Origin: an uncultured Sutterella sp.
GTDB taxonomy: Bacteria; Pseudomonadota; Gammaproteobacteria; Burkholderiales; Burkholderiaceae_F
DNA: 64,000 nt
Reading direction: 5' to 3'
Assembly: GCA_949287305.1 (NCBI GenBank)
Contig: CASEFX010000034.1
Location: 372,001-436,000, forward strand
In this document: positions 19,231-26,310 of the stretch, piece after piece
Position numbering within the stretch: the first letter of the stretch is position 1
Layout of the letters: every line of letters starts with the position of its first letter
Position numbers and translations under genes: made by a program
Notes under the pieces: generated by a model
What the model saw: the letters and a program-made list of their open reading frames with translations, nothing else
What the model was told of the DNA's origin: nothing
Database searches by the model: none

Positions 19231-19888
19231 AATTCTCGCGGAATTTCCCAAAATTCATCCGGTCTATCGGGGCGACCTGGACGGTCGCTCCGTTCATTTT
19301 GAGGACGCCGACGTCGACGACTGGCAGCTGATCGGCAAAGGGGGCGAGCGTCTTACGTGCTTTTCGCCTCTCTTTCCCGAGGGCTGCGTAAAACTCAGTG
19401 CGCGGTTTTGCTGTCCGCAGACCGTGCGCGAGGTCGACTATCTCAATTACCTCCGAGAAAAGGGCGTGACGGCAAGTTTCATGCCGAAGTTCCTCGGTTC
19501 TCTCTCGTCTCCTTCCTACGTGGGGCTTGCGGTGGAGGCCTTTCTCCCGACTGAAGATCGGAAGGTTTGGGTTCTCGCTTCGTACTTGAATGAAATCAAA
19601 GGAGCGGACGAATCGTCGTGGAAACGCCTCGAAGACGCCCTGCGCGCGACGAAGCGCGAAATGCATGGAAAGGGCGTCGTGGTGAGCGACATCGGGACCG
19701 CCAATATGTTCATCGTTGAGGAAAGAGGTGCTTTGCGTCCGGTGATTTTCGACGGTTATTACATTCCCGAGCACATCCCGACCGCGAAGTACATCCCGTG
19801 GTTTCGCAACCTTAAGATCAATCGGCAGTGGGCGAAGTTCGCCCGACGCTATCAACGCGCAACGGGGCGAACCATCAGTTTCGAATGA
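19217..19888 (+). CDS. YrbL-like protein of kinase-like fold
   Basis: The 223-residue protein resembles the YrbL family (PhoP-regulated in enterobacteria), which has a degenerate protein-kinase-like fold. Supporting segments are [14 protein letters not shown], a Lys-containing CVKLSARF, and [17 protein letters not shown], which sits where a kinase catalytic loop and DxxxxN would be. The function is unknown in any organism. Its ATG lies inside the end of fur, suggesting coupled translation and possible iron-dependent expression. It is convergent with, and overlaps by 14 bases, the ABC permease gene. Confidence 0.65.
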   Translation: MKNSEILAEFPKIHPVYRGDLDGRSVHFEDADVDDWQLIGKGGERLTCFSPLFPEGCVKLSARFCCPQTVREVDYLNYLREKGVTASFMPKFLGSLSSPSYVGLAVEAFLPTEDRKVWVLASYLNEIKGADESSWKRLEDALRATKREMHGKGVVVSDIGTANMFIVEERGALRPVIFDGYYIPEHIPTAKYIPWFRNLKINRQWAKFARRYQRATGRTISFE

Positions 19889-21440
19889 GGAGCCCCCGGA
19901 AGGCGACGTTCAGCGCAAAGATGATCGTCGCCATGGCGGCGCCGCTCGCGAGATACCCCGCATCGAGACTCTGAAGGGCCGCGACGGCGCCCGTGATGGT
20001 TTCGGGACTGTAGAGAAACACCAGGGCCGAAATCGTGGTGAGCGCGTTCGAGAAGAAATACGCGAACGTTTCCCTGAGCGGTCGTCCGCAAAGCGGCGTG
20101 AGGACTCTCATCGTCGTGTAGGTGTAACCGCGCCCCAAAAGAAGTCCCGCCGCTTCATAGGTGGCGGGAAGCGCCTTGAGACTTGTGCTGAGCGTCAGGT
20201 ATCCCACCGTAAAGAGGTGCACGAGCGTGTTGAAGAGAACGAGCAGGCGGTTCCCCCATACGCCCGAAAAAATCTCCCAACCGCTCAGACTCATGGCAAA
20301 TCCCAGGCCCAGAATCGTGCCCGGAACGGCCATGGGGAGGAGTGCCGCCGCATGAAAGAGGACGCCCACGGGCCGCACAGACGGACCGTGGCGCGTCATG
20401 AGAACGCTCGTCACCCAGGCGAGAAGGACGCCCGAGACGGCCGTCGAGAAGGCGAGTCCGAGACTGTTGAGAACCGGCGCGAAGCCGTAGGAGAGCGAAG
20501 TAAGCGAATAGGCCTCGAGCGTCCAGGCGCGATCATAAGGCCAGGCCTTGACGAAGGACGCAAGCACGACGGCGCCGATCGAAGCGAGCATGCCCGCCAC
20601 GATGAACCAGGAAAGCCCTCCGAAAAAGACGTCTCGCCCCCGGTTTGGTTCGATTCTCAAGGCTTGCGGGGTTGCCCGTTCCTCTTTGCGGCGCGAGAGA
20701 AGTGTATAGGTTCCGAAGGCGAGAAGGGACGGCACCATGAGCCAGAAGCTCAAGAGGGCAGCGCGCTGAAAGTCGGCGAGACCGATCGCGTACTTGTAGA
20801 TTTCGGTCGCGAGCATCGGTACGTTGCCGCCCAAGAGTTTCGGCACGCCGAAGTCCGTGACGGTGAGAACGAAGGCAATCAGAAGGGCGTTGACGAGGGC
20901 ATCCCGAAGATGCGGCAGGAGAACGGTTCGAAAACGTCGGGCGGCCCCGCTTCCCAAAAGAAGCGCGGCGTCAAGCAGGCGTTGGTCGAGCGTCCGGAAA
21001 GCGAGAGAGAGCTGCAGAGTCGTATGCGGAAGCGTAAAGAGAACGCCTCCGGCCAACAGTCCCGGCACGCCGTAGAGCGACGTCGGAAAGAGCAGTCCGT
21101 AGTTGCCGAAGAGATAGACGAGTCCCATGGCCGGCATGAAGGAGGGCGCCAGAAGCGGGACCATGAAAAGCAAGCCCAGCGCCTTGCGGCCCGGCGCCTT
21201 CGTCATCGTCATGGTGTAGGCGAGAATGCCGCCCAAAACCGTGCTCAAAAGCGCCGTGAGACCGCCCACCCAGAGGGTGTTGCCGACCGCGCGAAGCATC
21301 GGACGGGAAAGAAGCATGCCGAGAACGTCGCCCGCCGGCGTTGTTCCGGAAAACGCCTCTCCCACGAGAGCGCCCAAGGGAAAAAGAATCCCGACGGCAA
21401 GCGGAATCGTGAGAAGCAGAAGGAGGCCGCGCATCACCAT
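19875..21440 (-). CDS. ABC transporter permease, 2-aminoethylphosphonate type (two fused permease domains)
   Basis: The 521-residue protein has about twelve membrane spans in two tandem binding-protein-dependent permease domains, each with an EAA-like loop (LDAALLLGSGAARRFRTVLLP near 170; YEAAGLLLGRGYTYTTMRVLTP near 440). The segment TDFGVPKLLGGNVPMLATEIY recalls PhnU-type permeases for 2-aminoethylphosphonate; ferric permeases (FbpB) are close relatives and remain possible. Start ATG 21440 is chosen for its AGGTGG ribosome site; GTG 21449 and ATG 21434 are alternatives. It overlaps the ATPase gene by 7 bases. Confidence 0.75.
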   Translation of the reverse strand: MVMRGLLLLLTIPLAVGILFPLGALVGEAFSGTTPAGDVLGMLLSRPMLRAVGNTLWVGGLTALLSTVLGGILAYTMTMTKAPGRKALGLLFMVPLLAPSFMPAMGLVYLFGNYGLLFPTSLYGVPGLLAGGVLFTLPHTTLQLSLAFRTLDQRLLDAALLLGSGAARRFRTVLLPHLRDALVNALLIAFVLTVTDFGVPKLLGGNVPMLATEIYKYAIGLADFQRAALLSFWLMVPSLLAFGTYTLLSRRKEERATPQALRIEPNRGRDVFFGGLSWFIVAGMLASIGAVVLASFVKAWPYDRAWTLEAYSLTSLSYGFAPVLNSLGLAFSTAVSGVLLAWVTSVLMTRHGPSVRPVGVLFHAAALLPMAVPGTILGLGFAMSLSGWEIFSGVWGNRLLVLFNTLVHLFTVGYLTLSTSLKALPATYEAAGLLLGRGYTYTTMRVLTPLCGRPLRETFAYFFSNALTTISALVFLYSPETITGAVAALQSLDAGYLASGAAMATIIFALNVAFRGLLIRN

Positions 21441-22444
21441 CGACACCACCTTGCTTCCGGAAGATGCACGACGAGGAGCGCTCCTTCACTGAGCCACGGA
21501 TGCTCCACCCGCACGACGTCCGCCGTGACGGTGGTCTTGAAGTCGTTCAAAAGCACGTGGGCGCGAAGCATGTCGCCCCGGAATTCGAGGCGCTGCACTT
21601 TGCCGACGAAACTCTCGGGGGCGGAAATCGTCTGTTCCGTAGGTTCGGAGAGCTTCACGTCCGCGTAGCGGATGCCGACGGTACCGTTTGAGGTTGGGAG
21701 CGTGAGCAGATTCATGTCGCCCACGAACGTGGCGGAGAAGGCGCTCTTCGGATGTTCGTAGAGTTCGTCGGGCGTGCCGAAGTCTTCGAGTTTGCCGTCG
21801 TGCAGCACCGCCACGTAGTCGGAGAGCGTCAAGGCCTCCGTGCGGTCGTGCGTGACCATCAGGGTGGTGACGCCGCTTTTCCTCTGAATTTCCCGCAGTT
21901 CTTCGCCGATCGCCGTGCGGCTCCAGGCGTCGAGCGCCGAGAGCGGCTCGTCGAGGAGCAGAATGCTCGGATTCGGCGCCAAGGCGCGGGCGATGGCGAC
22001 GCGCTGCTGCTGACCGCCCGAGAGTTCGTGCGGGCGGCGCTCGGCAAAGGATTCGAGTCCCACGAGCGCGAGCATTTCGCGCATGCGCTCCCGTCGGGCC
22101 TCGGTCGGCCAAAGGGGCGCCCCTGACGCATCCTTCCCATGGAGACCGTAGAGAACGTTTTCCGCTACCGTGAGATTCGGAAAGAGGGCGTATTGCTGAA
22201 ACACCATCCCGATCTTGCGGTGAACGGGCGGAACATCGGTGATTTCCGTGTCGTCGACGAAAATTCGTCCGCCGCTCGGACGCTCGAGTCCCGTGATGAG
22301 GCGAAGCAGCGTGGACTTTCCGCAGCCGGAAGGCCCGAGAAGACTCGTGAAGCGCCCGCCCGGAAAGGAAAGCGTGAGCGGAGAGATCGCCACGGTCGAA
22401 CCGAAGCGCTTCGTGAGGTCTCGAAGGTGAAGCGTGTGACTCAT
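21434..22444 (-). CDS. ABC transporter ATP-binding protein, 2-aminoethylphosphonate/iron type
   Basis: The 336-residue ATPase has Walker A GPSGCGKSTLL at about 36-46, signature LSGGQQQRVAIARAL near 145, and Walker B ILLLDEPLSALD near 165. A C-terminal TOBE-like domain of about 90 residues follows, as in PotA/FbpC/PhnT importers. It sits between the binding-protein gene (21 bases away) and the permease gene (overlapping), forming one importer. Confidence 0.88.
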   Translation of the reverse strand: MSHTLHLRDLTKRFGSTVAISPLTLSFPGGRFTSLLGPSGCGKSTLLRLITGLERPSGGRIFVDDTEITDVPPVHRKIGMVFQQYALFPNLTVAENVLYGLHGKDASGAPLWPTEARRERMREMLALVGLESFAERRPHELSGGQQQRVAIARALAPNPSILLLDEPLSALDAWSRTAIGEELREIQRKSGVTTLMVTHDRTEALTLSDYVAVLHDGKLEDFGTPDELYEHPKSAFSATFVGDMNLLTLPTSNGTVGIRYADVKLSEPTEQTISAPESFVGKVQRLEFRGDMLRAHVLLNDFKTTVTADVVRVEHPWLSEGALLVVHLPEARWCRW

Positions 22445-22465
22445 GATCGTGTCCTTATCGTGTCC

Positions 22466-23467
22466 TTATCGTTCGCCCACCACTTCCTGCCACTTTTGGA
22501 GAATTTCGTTCTTGCGCAGGGCGGCGTTTTGGAAGTTCATCGGAATCATGCGCTCGAGCGTCTTGCGACCCTCCTGCGTGGAGAAATCTTCGCGGGCGGC
22601 GATGCCGCTGAAGTCGGCCGCAATGCGGGCGACTTCTTCGCCGGCGCAGAAGTCAAGGAAGGCCTTGGCGGCTTCGGGATGCTTCGTTCCCGCGACGACG
22701 GCGCTCCCTTCGGCGTCCCAACCGATGCCCTCTTCGGGTTCGACGACGCGAAGCGGGATTTTCGGGTTGCGGTAGGGTTTCGTAAAGGCGTTAGAGCTGA
22801 GCCCGATGGCAATTTCCCCCTGCGCCGCCATGGAGACGGGGCGGGATCCCGAGAACGTGTAAAAGAGCATGTTCTCGTGAAGCGCCTTGACGAACGCCCA
22901 GGTCTTCTCTTCGCCGAAAAGTTCGAGCCAGCCCAAAAGAATCATGTAGCCCGTACTCGACGAGACGGGGTGCGGCATGGCGATTTTCCCTCGATAGACG
23001 GGATCGGTCAGATCAGTCCAATGTTTCGGAACGGGAAGATTCTGACGTTCGAGCAGTTCTTCGTTCAGACAAATGGCGCTCCCCCAGGCATTGATGCCGA
23101 CCCAAAGCGATTCTTTGGAGAGAAAACGGGGGTCGAGCGCCTTTTCGTCCTGCGGACGGTAGGGCGTTAAAACGCAGGCCGCGGCCAGGGTCTCGAGTCC
23201 GATGACGGAGATCGCGTGCACGACGTCCGCCTGCGGAGCGTTCCGCTCCGCAAGAAGACGAGCGACGATGGGAGATGCGGAATCGCGCAGAAATGTGATT
23301 TCCACGTCGGGGTGGCGGGCTTCGAAGGCTTTCTTGTAGAGCGTCAAAAGCTCGGGCTGCGAGGCCGTGTAGACCCGCAGCGTTTCGGCCCCGAGAGGTC
23401 TGGCCAGAAAGGCCGTTGCGAGCACCGCCGCCAAAGCCGCTCGGCGGAAAAAGGGGAAAAGGCGCAT
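22466..23467 (-). CDS. ABC transporter periplasmic substrate-binding protein, 2-aminoethylphosphonate type
   Basis: The 333-residue precursor has a Sec signal peptide (MRLFPFFRRAALAAVLATAF, cleavage probably after GAE-preceding Ala near 28) and a type-II periplasmic binding fold: LRVYTASQPELL, then PHPVSSSTGYMILLGWL and FTFSGSRPVSMAAQGE-like text near 210. These regions resemble PhnS-type proteins, related to ferric-binding FbpA. It lacks the tyrosine pair typical of FbpA in an obvious position. Start ATG 23467 overlaps the upstream stop as TAATG; the longer frame runs into the neighbour. Confidence 0.75.
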   Translation of the reverse strand: MRLFPFFRRAALAAVLATAFLARPLGAETLRVYTASQPELLTLYKKAFEARHPDVEITFLRDSASPIVARLLAERNAPQADVVHAISVIGLETLAAACVLTPYRPQDEKALDPRFLSKESLWVGINAWGSAICLNEELLERQNLPVPKHWTDLTDPVYRGKIAMPHPVSSSTGYMILLGWLELFGEEKTWAFVKALHENMLFYTFSGSRPVSMAAQGEIAIGLSSNAFTKPYRNPKIPLRVVEPEEGIGWDAEGSAVVAGTKHPEAAKAFLDFCAGEEVARIAADFSGIAAREDFSTQEGRKTLERMIPMNFQNAALRKNEILQKWQEVVGER

Positions 23468-23946
23468 TACTCGAGCTTGAACTCTTTCTTGATCGTTTCG
23501 ATGAGAAGACGCGCAATCTTGTCGGACGTGCTCGTCGACTTGTTTTTGAGGTTGAGCGAAATGAGGCAGTCGAGCACCCGTTCGCGGAGGATGGACGAGC
23601 TGATTCCCTCGGTGCGCGGGAAGATGACGAGTTTTTCTTCCGGAATATGGTTCGAATTGTCGTTGCCGTGCACGAGCAGATCGCAGTTGTGCGCCACGAC
23701 GAAGGCGTCGTCGATGAGCCACGGGCAGGGAACGACTTCGTCGACGTAGCGGATCGCCTCGAGGATCTCCTTGCGCTCTTCAAAATTGAGCTCGGGGACG
23801 TAGCCCTTTTTCTTCTCGATTTCTTCGTCCGTGGTGAGCGCCACGACGACTTGCCCGATCTCGTGCGCCTTCTTCAAAAGGCGGATGTGACCGTGGTGGA
23901 GGAGCGTGGCCGACATGTCGACCATGACGCGCAAAGGCTTGTCCAT
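23467..23946 (-). CDS. Cytidylyltransferase-family nucleotidyltransferase
   Basis: The 159-residue protein belongs to the CTP_transf_like superfamily. LLHHGHIRLLKKA at about 16-28 carries the HxGH motif and RTEGISSSILRERV near 115-128 carries the ISSxxxR motif. Relatives include glycerol-3-phosphate, phosphocholine and phosphonate (PntC-type) cytidylyltransferases and the nucleotidyltransferases attached to phosphoenolpyruvate mutases. It lies between licD and the phosphonate-type ABC genes, so activation of an imported phosphonate with CTP is my inference. Confidence 0.82.
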   Translation of the reverse strand: MDKPLRVMVDMSATLLHHGHIRLLKKAHEIGQVVVALTTDEEIEKKKGYVPELNFEERKEILEAIRYVDEVVPCPWLIDDAFVVAHNCDLLVHGNDNSNHIPEEKLVIFPRTEGISSSILRERVLDCLISLNLKNKSTSTSDKIARLLIETIKKEFKLE

Positions 23947-23958
23947 GTTGAAATCCTT

Positions 23959-24696
23959 TTAGAAGTCGATGTACTGCACGCGAAAACGGCGGTCTTCGGG
24001 CGGCAGCGGAGTCATGTAGTCGTTGCCGTATTCTACCTTGAGGTAGACGTCGGGAACACGGGGGCCGGGCATCTTGCGCCCGCAAAAGTCGAGCGCTCTC
24101 GTGACCGGCAGCATTTCTCTGATCGGAAAGCTGTTGTCCTGATAGTACTTGGACTCGTATCGCAGACGCGTGAAATGCGCAGCATGGTCCGCCTTGTTGC
24201 GAAGGTAGTTGCGGATGGGTCGGCAGGGATACTTCAGGAGACTCAACAAAAGCTTGTAAGGATGCCAGGCGGGGTAGCGGTGGCGGCTGTCGATCCACTT
24301 CTTGAGCCGGAGAAGCGTCTCCGCTTCGGGCCCCGTCTCACGCAGGACAAACAGATCCAGAAAAATAGGCTGCCACTTCGTCATGTCCTGACCGCGGACG
24401 AAGTGGTAGCGGTCGTCGCGGAACTTGATGATGCGCTCGCTCCGGTCGATTTTCAGGTGAGCGGGCAATTCCGACTGCAGTGCGCAGAGCTTTTCGAAAT
24501 GGGGACGCGTCATCATGAGGTCGACGTCGTCGTCCCAGGGAATGAATCCGTGATGACGCACGGCGCCGAGCAGGGTGCCGAAGGAGAGCATGTATTCGAT
24601 TCCGTGGGCTTCGCAGAAGTCGTCGAATTCGAAAAGAAGATCCTTCAGCTTTTCGTGATAGCGTTGACGCTCATCGTCGGTGAGTTCAAGTTGCAT
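23959..24696 (-). CDS. licD: LicD-family phosphotransferase
   Basis: LicD proteins transfer phosphocholine or related groups from a CDP/CMP carrier onto cell-surface glycans. The 245-residue protein has the family core: HGIEYMLSFGTLLGAVRHHGFIPWDDDVDLMM, with the Asp-rich WDDDVD metal site near residues 60-65. ATG 24696 is chosen; the longer frame reads through a tRNA gene and its terminator. It is first in an operon with the nucleotidyltransferase gene (12 bases away) and the ABC importer. No choline kinase gene is present. Confidence 0.85.
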   Translation of the reverse strand: MQLELTDDERQRYHEKLKDLLFEFDDFCEAHGIEYMLSFGTLLGAVRHHGFIPWDDDVDLMMTRPHFEKLCALQSELPAHLKIDRSERIIKFRDDRYHFVRGQDMTKWQPIFLDLFVLRETGPEAETLLRLKKWIDSRHRYPAWHPYKLLLSLLKYPCRPIRNYLRNKADHAAHFTRLRYESKYYQDNSFPIREMLPVTRALDFCGRKMPGPRVPDVYLKVEYGNDYMTPLPPEDRRFRVQYIDF

Positions 24697-24713
24697 GGCG
24701 GACCCCGCAAGCA

Positions 24714-24744
24714 AAAAGGCGCAGAAGATGCCTCTTCTGCGCCT
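24714..24744 (-). terminator. Terminator after tRNA-Val
   Basis: On the minus strand GGCGCAGAAGA and TCTTCTGCGCC form an 11-bp stem with a 4-base loop, followed by TTTTT. It separates the tRNA from licD. Confidence 0.85.
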
Positions 24745-24753
24745 CGGAATTCT

Positions 24754-24827
24754 GGTGCGCGATACTGGTTTCGAACCAGTGACCCCTGCCGTGTGAAGGC
24801 AGTGCTCTACCACTGAGCTAACCGCGC
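24754..24827 (-). tRNA. tRNA-Val (anticodon CAC)
   Basis: A full cloverleaf is readable on the minus strand: acceptor GCGCGGT pairing with ATCGCGC (one G-U), D-arm TAGCTCAGTGGTAGAGC, anticodon loop TTCACAC, T-arm CTGGTTCGAAACCAG, and an encoded CCA. The CAC anticodon reads GUG valine codons. Confidence 0.95.
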
Positions 24828-24842
24828 CAACTGAGAAGACGT

Positions 24843-24870
24843 ATTATACAGATTCCAAGGAAAAATGCAA
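24843..24870 (-). promoter_or_regulatory. Promoter of tRNA-Val
   Basis: The minus strand shows TTGCAT (24865-24870), a 16-base spacer and a perfect TATAAT (24843-24848), ending 16 bases from the tRNA 5' end. Confidence 0.7.
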
Positions 24871-24897
24871 GGGTCCGGAGAAAAAAAGTTCAGAAGG

Positions 24898-25362
24898 TCA
24901 ACCCTTGCGTCCGCCGACGCTGTCGCAACCCTTGTTCGCGAGCTCGTCGGCCTTCTCGTTGCCGGGTTCTCCGGCGTGTCCCTTTACCCAGCGCCACTCG
25001 ATGTCGAACTGCCCGCAGAGACGGTCGAGCTCCTGCCAGAGCTCGCGGTTCTTGACGGGGGTCTTCGAGGCCGTCACCCAGTTTTTCTTTTTCCAACCGT
25101 GGATCCACTTGGTGATGCCGTCCTTGACGTAGCTGCTGTCGGTGTGAATGACGACGGGGCAGGGACGGCGGATAAGCTTCAGAGCTTCGATGACGGCCGT
25201 GAGTTCCATTTGGTTGTTGGTGACGTTCGGCGCACCGCCGAAAATTTCCTTCGTGTGGGCGCCCCATACGAGATAGGCTCCCCAACCGCCGATCCCGGGG
25301 TTGCCCTTGGATGCGCCGTCGGTCCAAATTTCGAGTTTCTTTTCCGTGTTGTCCGTTGTCAT
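24898..25362 (-). CDS. rnhA: Ribonuclease HI
   Basis: RNase HI cleaves the RNA strand of RNA-DNA hybrids. The 154-residue protein shows the DEDD catalytic residues: [11 protein letters not shown] (Asp near 13), [13 protein letters not shown] (Glu near 52), [10 protein letters not shown] (Asp near 74) and [17 protein letters not shown] (near 130-146). The start ATG 25362 overlaps the methyltransferase stop as ATGA. The longer open frame lies inside that neighbour. Confidence 0.96.
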   Translation of the reverse strand: MTTDNTEKKLEIWTDGASKGNPGIGGWGAYLVWGAHTKEIFGGAPNVTNNQMELTAVIEALKLIRRPCPVVIHTDSSYVKDGITKWIHGWKKKNWVTASKTPVKNRELWQELDRLCGQFDIEWRWVKGHAGEPGNEKADELANKGCDSVGGRKG

Positions 25363-26141
25363 GGCTGAGTGTCGATTTTCGAAGAGAGCGGGCGCGGGAC
25401 GGTTTTTTGCCCCGCTTTGCCGGCAAGAGCGCTGAGTGTATCCGTAAACGAAGTCGTGACGGGCGGAATGCGGCCGGGGATTTTCTTCACGGCGGAGAGA
25501 AGATAGAGATTCCCACACTGCGGGAACCAACGGTCCCCCGCCTTGTCGAGCCACCGCCAACGGTTGAGCGCCGTAAGACGCCGACGTGCGGGGCGATAAA
25601 TGCCGAAGTGACCTTCCTCTGTTCTCAGTCCCAAAAGTGCGAACCAATCCTTGAGGCGCGGAACGCTGATGGGCATGGTGTCGGCGGGGAGATAAGGACG
25701 ACATCCGAACCGAACGAACTGCTGATGCCACCACCAAGGGCCGAGAGGATTGAAGCCCGCCAGAAAGAGACGGCCTTCGGGGGCCAGAACGCGGACCGCT
25801 TCGGCGAGGAGTTGTTGCGGTACGGGTGAAAAGTCGAGACTGTGCGGCAAAACGACCAAATCGAAGCTTTCGTTCGCAAAGGGGAGCGCTTCCGCAAGCC
25901 CCCTGACGAGATGCCAGTCCTCGCGAAGCGACTCTTCCCTCTCAGAAGGCAGATCGGAAAGGAGGAGCCAGTGTTCCTTCATGCCGTTGGCGCGCAGTGT
26001 GTCGAGAAACGGCATTCCAACCTGCAGGGCGCGGTCGCCGAGGACGTGCTCGACCATCCCGTCGAAAAGGCGGGATTCCCACTGTCGGACAACTTGTCCG
26101 GGCGGAGACTGAAAAAAGGAAAGCGTGTCTTCGGTCTGCAT
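25359..26141 (-). CDS. SAM-dependent methyltransferase, YafS-like
   Basis: The 260-residue protein has a class I methyltransferase domain. The usual glycine-rich motif I is weak; [33 protein letters not shown] matches motifs IV-V of the Methyltransf_11 group (quoted in part). The substrate is unknown. Position next to rnhA and near mltD equals E. coli yafS, so I call it YafS-like. Start ATG 26141 is uncertain; ATG 26171 is possible and neither has a clear ribosome site. Confidence 0.72.
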   Translation of the reverse strand: MQTEDTLSFFQSPPGQVVRQWESRLFDGMVEHVLGDRALQVGMPFLDTLRANGMKEHWLLLSDLPSEREESLREDWHLVRGLAEALPFANESFDLVVLPHSLDFSPVPQQLLAEAVRVLAPEGRLFLAGFNPLGPWWWHQQFVRFGCRPYLPADTMPISVPRLKDWFALLGLRTEEGHFGIYRPARRRLTALNRWRWLDKAGDRWFPQCGNLYLLSAVKKIPGRIPPVTTSFTDTLSALAGKAGQKTVPRPLSSKIDTQP

Positions 26142-26310
26142 GTCATCTCGCTGAAGAAGATTCCCGATCATCGTAAGGACGCCGCCCCACGTACGCCCAC
26201 CCCTTAACAGATTGTTTCGCAATCCGCGTGAAGCACACGTTAGGCCCCAAGTCTTCCGTAGAATAGTGCATTCTCCCGAAGATCGATTTTTCTTTTCCCC
26301 AACGCCCTTC

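Noticed and set aside
19875..23467. Ferric iron ABC transporter as first reading of the importer, given fur close by
   Set aside because: Not excluded, but PhnS/T/U-like segments and the operon link to licD and a cytidylyltransferase favour a phosphonate-type substrate.
24697..24813. N-terminal extension of licD
   Set aside because: It would translate a terminator and tRNA-Val; ATG 24696 gives the proper family start.
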